From Chrysaora quinquecirrha (Eukaryota; Cnidaria; Scyphozoa; Semaeostomeae; Pelagiidae): a stretch of DNA of 64,000 nt. Numbering within the stretch: position 1 is the first letter of the stretch; each line of letters begins with the position of its first letter. Shown here piece after piece: positions 55,110 through 64,000 of the stretch. The notes under the pieces were generated by a model. That model searched no databases and was not told where the DNA came from. It saw nothing but the letters and a program-made list of their open reading frames with translations. The DNA is taken from NCBI GenBank assembly GCA_014526335.1, contig JACTAT010000037.1:2561777-2625776 (forward strand). The letters are read 5' to 3'. A program made the position numbers and the translations under genes.

Positions 55110-58072
55110 AGAACACAGTTGTAAATTCATAACAAATGTCTCGTATTGTTGTAATCTTAGCGTGTATCCAAGCATTACTGGTATCAACATGTGTGAAATA
55201 GTTGTCGAATAAAGGTTCATTGTAAATTTCTTCAATATCTGTGGGTTTTAGTCTAAGGTCTGAAAAATTTGCTGCAAAACATTTTATGACATCTTGATAA
55301 AACTGTGGGACATGTTTCATTTCAATCGAACGTAATTAACATTTGAATATTTTGGCTCCAATGTTAAAGTTCTTATACTTATCAAAGTTCAAGGCGAACA
55401 GTGCTTTCCATTTTTACTGATTGTCATTTTGAAGATATTTTGAAATCCAAGATAATTTAATGGCATCAGCTTTCTTTTCAATATCTATTATGTTCAACCC
55501 CCCTAATTCGTATGGAAGTCTTGCTTGTGTACGCTTAATAGGATCTTTTTTATTCTGATAAATGAACTTCCACAGTCGGTCGTTAATTTTCTTGAGAACC
55601 CACTGGGGAAGAGGATCTATGGCTGCAGTGTACCAGAAGACCGAACTGGCCAGCTGGTTTGCTACCACAGCCCTCCCCCTCGAAGAAAGATCAGGAGAAG
55701 TCCAAAGGTCTAAGGTTTTTATAAATTTGTTTACACGTGGGTCCCAAGTTTCTTTTTCTTTCAAAACAGGGCTATGGTAAACACATAGAATTTTCAATGC
55801 TTCTCTACCCCATTTCAAATCAAATGGATTGTCTGATCTGTTTTTATATCTGCCAAGCCAAATTCCATTACTTTTTGCTTTGTTTATTTTAGCTCCTGAT
55901 GCCATTTAAAAATCTTGGACACAATCAAAGGTTGATTTGACGGACTGTTCACCTTGCAGGATTATTGTTGTGTCATCAGCATACTGGGTAATTTTAAATT
56001 CAACATTTGTTATTTTAATATCAGTAATGTCTTGGTTTTTTCTGACTGATATTGCAAAAATTTCAGAAACGAGGACATATAATAAGGGGGATAGGGGACA
56101 TCCCTGCCTCACTCCCCTACCAAGGGCGAATGGGGCAGAGATGTACCCAATTACTTTAACTAGACTACTAATATTAGAATACAATGTTTTAATATATGAA
56201 ATGAATTGTGGCCCAAAACCAAAGCTTTCTAGTGTTTTGAAAAGGAAATTCCAGTTCACACGGTCAAAGGCTTTCATTTGATCTAAGGATAGAAGGGCTG
56301 CTGGGAGATTTTCATTTTCAGCATAGTAAAGGAGATCGCTTAATATATGTCCGTTTGAAAGAATTGATCTATTTGGGACACTACATGTTTGGTCTTCACT
56401 TACGATACAAGATAAAACATTGCGTAAACGATTAGCAAGAGTTTTTGCAATAATTTTATAATCAACATTCAGCAGACTTATTGGTCTCCAATTTCCAAGA
56501 TCACTTTTTTCACCCTTTTTATATAATGTTGAAATTAGGCTAACACGTTGGGAATGAGAAAGTTGTTTTAATTCAAAGCAGGTATTAGCAACTCTTGTAA
56601 AATGTTCCCCAATAATATTCCAGAAGGTCTTGTAAAATTCCACTGGAATACCATCGAGGCCTGGTGTTTTATTATTTTTCATTTTAGAAAGGGCTGTGTA
56701 TAGTTCATCTTTTGTTAGTTGGCCTTCGCAACTGTCTCTGTCAATGTCAGAAAGTTTGTTTTCTACTTTTGAGAGCAGTTGATCTTGCTTAGTAGTATCT
56801 GTTGGTTTGTTTTCAAACAAATTGGAGTAAAATGTTTTGACAGTTTCAAGCATATATTTTGGATTGTTTACTATTGTTCCTGTTCTGGTCTTAACAGACT
56901 TCATGACTTGTGCAGCTTGACGTTTTTTCTCTAAATTACAAAAATATTTGGTGACCCTTGCACCCTCTTCTGTCCAACGTGCTTTTGCTTTGACTTTTTA
57001 ATTGAATGCTTTATTTGTTTCAAGGCGTTTTATTTCTTTTGTGATACGGTCTACTAAATCTCTAAATGACTGTCTGTCTGTCTGCTCCGCTTTTTTGGTT
57101 GCATTGCGCAATTGCTTATAAAGTTTTGACTTTTTTTTTACGTTCAATTGAGAGTTTTATGCAATATTGTTTAGTAATTGTTGCTATTTGTTTTTTAGCC
57201 TTATCCCACCAATCAAGTGGATTATGAAAATCGTCAAATATGGAAATCCAAAACTGGAGAAATCCAGACATTGCAAGTTGATAATCTTCTTGTTGTAAGA
57301 TGGACGTATTCATTTTCCATGATCCCTTTCCCCTCTTTATCTTATCAAAATAAAAAACCAGTAACAGTTTCTGATGATCAGAGTGGTGAAAGGGAACAGT
57401 TTTACATTTTGTAAAGTAATCCAGTGTAGCTTTTGAGGTATAGAATCTGTCAAGTCTGCTGTATGTTGCAACTGGGCTTTTGTATGTATATTGCTTTTCA
57501 TCAGGGTGAAAGGTTCTCCAAATATCTTGTAAATAATTTTCATTAATGGTCTTAATTAGAGGATTTTTTGATCTGTCTGTGTATGTTATGTCCCTACTTC
57601 TGTCTAAGTTAATATCAAGAACTGTATTGAAATCACCGCCATAAATTATAAATTCAACATCTGGATAATTTTGGATTTTAGTCTGAATTTCAGAAAATTT
57701 ATCCTTTCTTTTTTGTGTTTTATTACCTCCTGCAGGAGCATATACATTTATCAATAGAAAGCAGTGATCATCATAGGTCAAGTCAGTAAAAATGTAGTTT
57801 CCTTCCTGGCAAATTTCGTTAGAATGTATGGTTGCGTTGAAATTTTCAGAAATAAGAGTGCTAACACCTGCAAAATTATTGGCAGAAATTGAATGAATTT
57901 TGGTGCCTTTCCATCTAATTTCAGAAATGATTGAATGTTTAGTATTTACATTTAGATGCCTTTCTTGCAAAAATATAATATCGGGCTTGTCATTATTAAG
58001 ATGGTGAAAGATTGCTTCTGCTTTGTTTTTGTCATTTAAACCATTAACATTTATACTAACTATAGATGGCAT
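55110..58072 (-). pseudogene. U1 element copy D ORF2, endonuclease and reverse transcriptase
   Basis: ATG 58072 opens MPSIVSINVNGLNDKNK. APE-type residues: Asn in NVNG, Glu in FLQERH, INVYAPAGG, GGDFNTVLD, SRLDRFY and SDHQKLL (Asp, His), so the nuclease triad is complete. A frame break lies between 57116 and 56904. RT blocks: GLDGIPVEFYKTFW, LGNWRPISLLNVDYKIIAK, LLSLDQMKAFDRVNWN, RGVRQGCPLSPLLYVLVSE, QYADDTTII. A TAA at about 55908 replaces a probable Lys codon. The frame continues through the thumb region to the pogo-like insertion. Placement with Tx1/L1-type elements follows from the APE and RT motifs. Confidence 0.9.
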
Positions 58073-58169
58073 ATTGAGCTAGGTTTTGGGACACAATTCA
58101 ATTCAAGCTACAAATTCATTAAAAAAGTAAAAAAATTAGTGAATATGTGTTGATGCTATTAAAAAAAAA

Positions 58170-58783
58170 TTAGGTGAATGTGTGTTGATGTGAATGTGTT
58201 TTTTGCCTCTTCTTCTTCCTCTTTGTTCTTTCTGAGTCTTGGTGTGTGGACGTCATCTTCTGTGATGATGAGGATGAGGAAATGGGTCTTTTATGTTGTG
58301 ATGAAATGGAGGTAGTATTTGGAGATGAGGTGGGTTGACTGAGTGAGAATACAGATGTAATGACTGGGGATGTTGCTTGTGTGTTTGGAGGTGAATAATT
58401 AAAAAGAGTTTGTGCAATAGTTTGTGTGATTAAATGTGAGTTTGGGGTGATTTGTGTGGATGGTGAAAATTGTTGTTGTTGTTCATTGGATGGGGTAATG
58501 TGGATGTGTGGTAATATGTGGATGTGTGGTAATATAGTTTTATTGTGGAAATGCGTTCTGTTGTGATATGTTTGGAAGGATGGATTGTGATTCAAATTGT
58601 TGTGTGGCTTGTGGAGATTCTGGGGAGTTTGGAATGATGATATTGCCTTGTGCCGATATTAATGGTTGGGTTGGTTGAACTGGTGTTGGTTGTGGAATGG
58701 GTGGAGGGCCCTCAGCCTCGCTACCACTGCTTCCGTCAAACTGTGTTGGGTCATCGTCTTGTTGGTCTCCCTCACTCTCATTC

Positions 58784-58823
<40 letters not shown>

Positions 58824-59936
58824 CTTTGTTCGAGGGCCTAAGCCTATACTTAGGCCCTGCTTGTCTGTCCTGTTCGTCTGTCTCACTCTCACAATTGTCC
58901 TGTGGCTGTGATGTAGGCCTAAGACGATTCCTAGGCAGTGGCCTGTCCAGTTCACTGTTATAGTCAGACAGTATTACTGTATCACCGTCAAAATTATTGT
59001 CGTCACTGTTGTCGTCACTCATGTCACTGTCAGATGTTTTTCTTCGTACCGTATTGTAAGTTGTTGGTCTGTCACCGTTTTGTCTAATGTCACAGTCCAC
59101 GTAGTTATGTCCATCATCTCCACAGTAATAGCACAGCTTTAGGCCCCTCAGGTTGCAATTGATGGTGAGATGGAAAGTTGAATTACAATGAATGCAGATG
59201 GGTTGACGTCCTCTAAATGAAATGAGTATTTTCTGGCCGGAGATGATTATGAAGGGTGGGAGTGGGTTTTCAGGATTAGGATAGATGGTGCATAAACGTT
59301 TGCCAGTGGATATTGTGGGAAATTCTTGATATGTTTGATTCCAGATGTTCAATATTTTTCATGGCACTCAAGCTGTTCAAAAATGGCTGAATTTGAGATG
59401 TCAGGTGAGGCAAATGGGATGGTAATGAGTGTTGGTCTTTGGCGTATGGGCTGTATTGGTAATGGGTGTTCAGGTTGAGAAGGAAGGAATATGGTTTTTG
59501 ATAAGAGGACGTCAACCAATTGTGATGATGATAATATGGCGTTTCGATTTTAATGACGTTGTCTGGGTGGCATTCGTTGTAAGTGAGTGATGGCACAGGG
59601 GTTGTTTAATGTCTTGTGAATTGTTTTGATGATTTTGATGTGTGTTATTGATGATTTGGTATAAAATTTAATGCCTCTGAATGCTAGGCCACTGTGAGTA
59701 GTTTCTTTTTTATCTTTACGTCAGGTTTCTGCAAAGGTATTACCTGCGATGTTCTGAGTTTCTGTATCCTGTTCATTGTCTGATGTTATTGATTGATTCT
59801 CTTCCGATTGCTGTTCTTTCTCCTGCGCATGCGCGATTCTTGAAGGCTGTATATTATCATCTTCAACAATGTCACTCCATCTTCTATTGGATTCCATCTG
59901 TAGATCTTCTGTGGCACTATTACCTGACAGATCCAT
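58170..59936 (-). pseudogene. U1 element copy D ORF1
   Basis: ATG at 59936 lies 10 nt from the U1 junction. Reads MDLSGNSATEDLQME, RRWSDIVEDDN, TGA at 59721-59723, LAFRGIKFYTKSS, frameshifts near 59590 and 59350, FPTISTGKRLCTIYPNPEN, CIHCNSTFHLTINC and CYYCGDDGHNYVDC, an Asp-rich block, a CAA-coded polyglutamine run (58783-58822) and a basic tail RTKRKKKRQK ending at 58170. Confidence 0.85.
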
Positions 59937-59946
59937 GCTTAGGCAC

Positions 59947-59968
59947 TTCTTCCCTGTCAGGTAAGTAT
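59947..59968 (-). ncRNA. U1: U1 snRNA 5' end fragment (nt 1-22)
   Basis: ATACTTACCTGACAGGGAAG then AA: intact cap-proximal U1 with ACUUACCUG and the 5' strand of stem-loop 1, whose partner GATTCTTCC is at 51.16 kb beyond the insertion. Confidence 0.92.
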
Positions 59969-60345
59969 GCAGATTTTTCTTGCAGAGAGGGCGTCGTTCA
60001 GGAACTTCTCGTTTCAAATGTGGTACATCGGCAACAGACCACAAGTGAGAGGGTGGCACTTCCATTCCCTTGAGATTGGCATAGGATGAGAAGAGATTTG
60101 ATTGGACTCGTCGCTGTCGCAAGTCACTCATGCTATGGTGGTGGTGAAAGGTTGAATAAATAAGGCAGAACATACAACGCTTGAGGCATAAAAAAAGTTG
60201 ATGTGTGGAATGCGAGAGACGGATTGCCAAGACATCCGCATGTTGCTGCATTGCTGTTGGCAAGACGATGACGACAGACAGAGATGTGGCATAGTGGAAG
60301 GTTTGCTGTGTTGCTTGTTTTACATTTACACTTGAAGATGAGGGG
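59969..60345. other. U2-U1 spacer (U1 promoter region)
   Basis: 377 bp between the U2 3' end and the U1 5' end; strongly conserved with the other spacers. No gene. Confidence 0.8.
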
Positions 60346-60529
60346 GTGGGCCATCCATGGCGGCACTGCAATACCAGGACAACCCGTGTCTGGGGTGAAG
60401 CAAGCTTCAGACCCAAGGACCAATTCCAAAAATCAGTTTAATATTTGAGCACCCTTGGGTGCATTTCTGATATTAAGCTGATAACAACAGATACTACACT
60501 TGATCTTAGCCAAAAGGCCGAGAAGCTAT
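60346..60529 (-). ncRNA. U2: U2 snRNA gene, best-preserved copy
   Basis: About 184 nt on the minus strand: ATAGCTTCTCGGCC, TTTTGGCTAAGATCAAG, GTAGTATCTG, stem IIb GCACCCAAGGGTGC, Sm site GATTTTTGGAA and 3' CTGGTATTGCAGTGCC-like stem. Differences from the usual U2 are A for C at nt 3, TTGTTATCAG for TTCTTATCAG in stem IIa and ATATCAGAAAT in stem IIa/b, so it may be weakly functional. Confidence 0.92.
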
Positions 60530-60677
60530 AACGAACAAGTCTTTGCTTCTCACCGCGACTCCACACATTTTGCAATCACACATGGGTGCAGGACAGCGAC
60601 ACGGAATTGCCAGTCCATGTGTGCAATACCTGGATAAATACGTCGGTTGCAAAGAAGGACTGGAATTGCAAAACGTG

Positions 60678-60797
60678 AAGCCTACAACACCAGGTGTTCC
60701 CAGGCGGTCACCCATCCAGGTACTGACCTGGCCCGACCATGCTTGACTTCGGTGATCGGCCGAGAACCAGTATATTCATGGTGGTATGGTCGTAGGC
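60678..60797 (-). rRNA. 5S: 5S rRNA gene, intact 120 nt
   Basis: Minus strand GCCTACGACCATACCACCATG, written here as its first bases GCCTACGACCATAC, through AGTCAAGCATGG (box A region), GTACCTGGATGGGTGACC (box C) and GGTGTTGTAGGCTT. Length is exactly 120 nt. Transcribed in the same direction as U1 and U2. Confidence 0.95.
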
Positions 60798-61231
60798 GAA
60801 AGCTAGAGGGCCGAATGTGCATGACACTGCAGGCTAGAGACGCAGAAGTGTGCCCATGCACATGTACGTGTACCATCTGATCCATACGAAGTGGGTGGAT
60901 GGGGGTAGATCTTGGCAGGTGTGCAGTGCTGCTGAGAAGGTGTGGTGAGGACTCTGGCCAGTTGGAACAGCAGGCGTTACATTCGTGGAAGCCCAGCTTG
61001 CTCTTTAATAGTGTTGCAAAGGATGGGCTTCTGGTTGCCGCTGTACGAGTGTGGGAAATGTTGGTGCATCTTCCGGCATCTGGAGTGGAAGATGTGGAAA
61101 ACGGCAAAGAGTCGGTAACTTGCACACTCTTTGTAGAGTGAGGGAATTTTTGTGTCGAGAGATGCCTGGTAACTGGCAAGTCGTGGTGGTGTGCTGACAT
61201 GTGTGCAGAATTTGACATTAGTACTATTGGA
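60798..61231. other. U1-5S spacer, complete
   Basis: 434 bp without a gene. It is the reference for the interrupted copies at 24581-24803/32100-32314 and 50685-51047. The Gypsy target CAAA lies at about 61017. Confidence 0.8.
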
Positions 61232-61232
61232 A

Positions 61233-61268
<36 letters not shown>

Positions 61269-61370
61269 ATTGTACGGTCGAGTTACCAACGTTTGCGGTA
61301 TTCCCAGGGGTCAGTTAAACCAAACTGCAATGGAAAGGCCTCGCCCTGGAAGAATCTCCTTGTTGATCAA
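61232..61370 (-). ncRNA. U1: U1 snRNA 3' portion
   Basis: Same structure as 51048-51186, with AATTTCTGGTAGTGGGG and GTTCGCGCTAGTCCCC well preserved. Follows the poly(A) end of U1-element copy E. Confidence 0.9.
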
Positions 61371-61988
61371 TTTTTTTTGAGCTAGGCACATGCCTACGCC
61401 CGTTTAATTTTTCCAATTAACTCAACATATTTACAATTTAAAATAATATAATTAAATTAGTTATGAAATTGTTCAAATTGAAATGTATTGTTCATTGCTA
61501 AATGTTCATTGTTTTAGAAATATCGTTAAAGTGTCCATTTTAATTTCAAATACAAATTTAACTAAATTATTCTAAACTACATAAAACAACAACTAATAAC
61601 TATTCTAATAAACGTAATACTACAACAACAACAAAACTATAACTACAATTAATCTTAATAAATTACTTACTTAACTAATGATAAAACTACAACGAATGAA
61701 ATTAATAAATTACTTAAATATATTTTAAGTTACCTAAATAAACCTAAAGAAACCCAATACTATAAAATTCTAATGTTAAAACCAAATGAATAAACTACAA
61801 CTTATTGAATACTTATTAAACTACAATTGAAATTCCCTAATATTAAGTTAAAAAAATTCAAACATTGAAACATTAAATAATTAATGTAATAAACGCAATA
61901 ATAATTCATAAAAGGAAAGACGGAAAAGTAAAGCAATAAAAAAAAGAGAAAAAAAATAGAAATCAGGAAAATGTAAACGAGGCAAGTC

Positions 61989-62834
61989 TCAGGGGGCGTT
62001 GATTTTGAGTTTTCTATTCTCAAGGGAAGCAAGGATGCCATTTTGACACCATTTTTGTTCGAAAAGATTGAGAGATTCAACATCCTGTGAAGCAATGAAA
62101 TGTTCTTCTTTGAGCTTGGAAATAACCTTGAAGATGAATCTGTTTTTCAAATCATCTCCTTTGTTGTCAAAAATAATTTCATTTCTTGTTTTCCAAATGA
62201 CTGAAAAAGCTGCATCTCGTAAAAAGTTTTCTGCAGGTAAGTTGGGTTTATATTCGTAAAAGCCAAGGATAACAAACTTACAAATGTTGTTTAGATTGAG
62301 GGTGGGGTTGATTTTCTTAACAAGTTTGAATACAAATTTCCACAGTTTACTGACAGGGGTACAATTGAAAAAAGCATGAAGGGAAGTTTCATCATAGGAA
62401 TTGCATCTTTGACACGCAGGCGTTTGGACAATCCTATGTCTATACAATCTGTCATAGGTAGGGAGACAAAGTTGAAGAAACTTCCACTGAATATTGGCAG
62501 ATTTTCTGTCATGATTTCTTTTAAATAAAGTTTTGAAGAGTCTTGGCCAATTGACATAACCTATTTTTTGTTCCCAAAAAACTCTAAATTTCTGAGCAAT
62601 AACATTTTGATCTTTCAAGATGAGCATATTGTAGATTGTTTTGCAAGTCAGAGATGAAAATAAAACATATTCATCTTTGGTATTTTTAATATAAAAGTCA
62701 TCAGATAAACTTCTTTCATTGCTGCACTCAGTTGTTATTTTTTCTTTCCATTCAGGGGGTAAACGTGATTTCAATTTGGTGTAGAAACTGTCTGAGAAAC
62801 CAGAAGGGATTAATTCATTCAGGGCAATGGAAGG
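61989..62834 (-). CDS. U1 element copy E ORF2 C-terminal region, open
   Basis: An uninterrupted frame of about 280 codons continuing ORF2 past the transposon insertion. It includes NWPRLFKTLFKR, a C-x2-C-x8-H-x4-C motif in CQRCNSYDETSLHAFFNC (probable zinc binding, as in C-terminal RT-associated motifs of Tx1/L1-type ORF2), and ends KLKINAP at a TGA. It shows the true C-terminus of the family's ORF2. The protein itself is cut by the pogo-like insertion upstream. Confidence 0.8.
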   Translation of the reverse strand, partial: PSIALNELIPSGFSDSFYTKLKSRLPPEWKEKITTECSNERSLSDDFYIKNTKDEYVLFSSLTCKTIYNMLILKDQNVIAQKFRVFWEQKIGYVNWPRLFKTLFKRNHDRKSANIQWKFLQLCLPTYDRLYRHRIVQTPACQRCNSYDETSLHAFFNCTPVSKLWKFVFKLVKKINPTLNLNNICKFVILGFYEYKPNLPAENFLRDAAFSVIWKTRNEIIFDNKGDDLKNRFIFKVISKLKEEHFIASQDVESLNLFEQKWCQNGILASLENRKLKINAP

Positions 62835-62836
62835 TA

Positions 62837-64000
62837 CTATCTGGTCTCTAATAGACGGGGGTTGGAATAGTAGGGGGTTGGAAAAATCGAAAAATTAATA
62901 GCCGGAGGGTTGGAATAATAGGGGGGTTGGAAAATATTTCAAAAATCAATAGCCGGGGGAGTTGGAAAAAATTAATTTTCTAAACTTTCGTTTTGGCAAT
63001 GGAAGCTTTAACAATAACATAACATAACAACGATAGCACAAGAACTTTTCTTTTTAAGTTTAGCTTCTACATGTCCTCTAACATATCAAAAATGTTACGT
63101 TCATCTTCATTAGCAATTTCTAAAAGACTGTCATTGTGTTCACTAGAATTGGTATTATCATCATCTTGCCTGGTTTTCGTCAGGATTCTTTTCTTTAAAC
63201 TGTGCCTTCCTTCAAAAAAGCCTGCCTTTATTTTATGAAGGTGCGGTTTGAACAATAAACTCGTCTCGTTATCCTCGAACAACTTTTGAAGATCATCCAG
63301 AAACTTTGCCTCTTTATTCACATCAGAATCACTGCAAATGTTTTGAAGTGATTTGATAGCTGGCACATGGCTAGTAGATGGAAGAAACTCCTGATCTGCA
63401 GTGCTTTCAGCTTCCACCTCTCTTCTTTCACTTTCCACCTCGTCGTCGCTAGAAAATTGCTCACTGTTTTCAGACTCGGCTTCAGATGCTAAATCTTCAA
63501 AGATTGCTTAACCCTCCATGTAGTCAAGCAACTCCATTCCTTCGATATTATTACGTCGGATTCCTTTTGGAGGGATGAGGGTTTTTATGACGGCTTGTAA
63601 GTTGACAGGGAGTTTAGAGCTCAGTAGCTCTCTTCGGAATTCCAACATATCATCACCGATTAAGGAAAAGAGCTTATCAGACACTAGGAAATCCTCTGAT
63701 CCATCCAGTTTATTGGTGACGAAAAGCTTTTTGAACACAGCAGCAAAATCTACATCAGTTTCCTTCCAAGCAGCAAGAAGCAAGTTGATCATTTCCTCCC
63801 GACTTGGTGCAGGCACTTTATTCTTATCGACCTCCAATTTCTTTAACATCAGCGCCATTTCCTCATGCCTGTATCTACTCTTGAGATGGTGATGGAGGTC
63901 AGTATCATTTGCTTGAATAAAACCAGTTATGCCTCCTCCCATTATAACAAGAATGTAACCTCTTAGGTAAAGGGCTTTTCTTACCTCGGGAATGAGATGT
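62837..64000 (-). mobile_element. Second copy of the pogo-like transposon, 3' part (continues past the window)
   Basis: Starts CTATCTGGTCTC after TA at 62835-62836, the same site as in copy D. The encoded transposase C-terminal region (63067-64000) is less damaged: the Trp codon in AAWKETDVD near 63770 is intact, while the TAA after LLDYMEG at about 63508 is shared. Confidence 0.92.

Larger units (their letters stand above)
51187..59946 (-). mobile_element. U1 element copy D, complete ends, inserted in U1, carrying a pogo-like transposon
   Basis: Both U1 junctions are present. Without the pogo-like insertion (52615-55109 plus TA) it is about 6.26 kb: ORF1, a gap of about 100 bp, ORF2 of about 1,270 codons, and an AT-rich 3' untranslated region (51197-51767) ending in a stem-loop TAGGCA-TG-TGCCTA and poly(A). 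No 5' untranslated region longer than 10 nt exists. Frame breaks are few, so this is the best structural reference for the family. Confidence 0.92.
61371..64000 (-). mobile_element. U1 element copy E, 3' half, with pogo-like insertion; continues past the window
   Basis: Poly(A) 61371-61378, 3' stem-loop 61379-61401, AT-rich 3' untranslated region to 61988, ORF2 C-terminus, then the pogo-like element at 62837. Nearly identical to copy D, so it is a duplicate of it and not an independent insertion. Confidence 0.92.

Noticed and set aside
58640..58965. Open frames on the plus strand across ORF1 of the U1 element, with leucine runs.
   Set aside because: They are antisense reads of the polyglutamine (CAA) stretch of ORF1.
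59961..60010. Plus-strand CAGGTAAGTATG followed by TTTTTCTTGCAG looks like a tiny intron, repeated at 13.0, 34.8 and 44.2 kb.
   Set aside because: CAGGTAAGTAT is simply the complement of the U1 snRNA 5' end, which pairs with 5' splice sites; the 'intron' would be only about 30 nt.
60346..60529. Retrotransposon insertion at the 3' end of U2 (element starting at about 60330).
   Set aside because: The sequence there is the normal U2-U1 spacer, present in all units; the element begins only after the U1 5' end at 59946.

Overview
The window looks like nuclear DNA of an invertebrate animal. It is AT-rich, has spliceosomal introns and is packed with metazoan-type transposons: Tx1/L1-like non-LTR elements, Penelope-like elements, a P element with a THAP domain, a pogo-like element, and Gypsy. 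I cannot name the species. No ordinary host protein gene is convincing.

The organising feature from about 12.0 kb to the right edge is a tandem array of a roughly 1.4 kb unit. Its order on the minus strand is U1 snRNA, spacer of about 435 bp, 5S rRNA, spacer of about 150 bp, U2 snRNA, spacer of about 375 bp, then the next U1. The best-preserved 5S and U2 genes are at 60.35-60.80 kb; a second, weaker pair is at 24.14-24.58 kb. No U1 gene is whole. Each one seen is split at the same place in its first stem-loop by a minus-strand non-LTR retrotransposon of the same orientation (the U1 element, five copies or pieces). One U2 gene is split near its nt 25 by a different but related retrotransposon (the U2 element; a second copy is displaced). 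Both element types carry ORF1 with an RNA-binding-like region and CCHC knuckles, and ORF2 with an APE-type endonuclease, a reverse transcriptase and a C-terminal Cys/His motif. All copies are broken.

Layout: 0-12 kb is outside the array and holds decayed transposon genes plus two tandem-repeat blocks. 12.0-13.0 kb is a truncated U1 element at the array edge. 13.4-24.1 kb is a 10.7 kb P element inserted 7 bp beyond a U2 3' end; its transposase and a convergent zinc-finger gene are both open, and its intron holds two head-to-head Penelope-like elements, one with a 2A-type peptide motif. 24.1-24.6 kb is U2 and 5S. 24.8-32.1 kb is a Gypsy element, itself interrupted by a 2.1 kb TIR element carrying a RecQ-like helicase fragment. 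32.3-34.8 kb is a U1 gene split by a deleted U1 element. 35.1-44.2 kb is a fused U2-element/U1-element chimera flanked by a hairpin and a minisatellite. 44.6-50.5 kb is a U2 gene split by a full-length U2 element. 50.6-60.0 kb is a U1 gene split by a U1 element that contains a pogo-like transposon. 60.3-64.0 kb is U2, 5S and U1 again, then a second copy of the same U1 element with the same pogo insertion. A period of about 10 kb (50.5 kb matching 60.5 kb) shows that a transposon-laden unit was itself duplicated.

The snRNA/5S genes therefore act as the niche and probably lend their promoters to the site-specific retrotransposons, while cut-and-paste elements, LTR elements and Penelope elements accumulate as secondary passengers.
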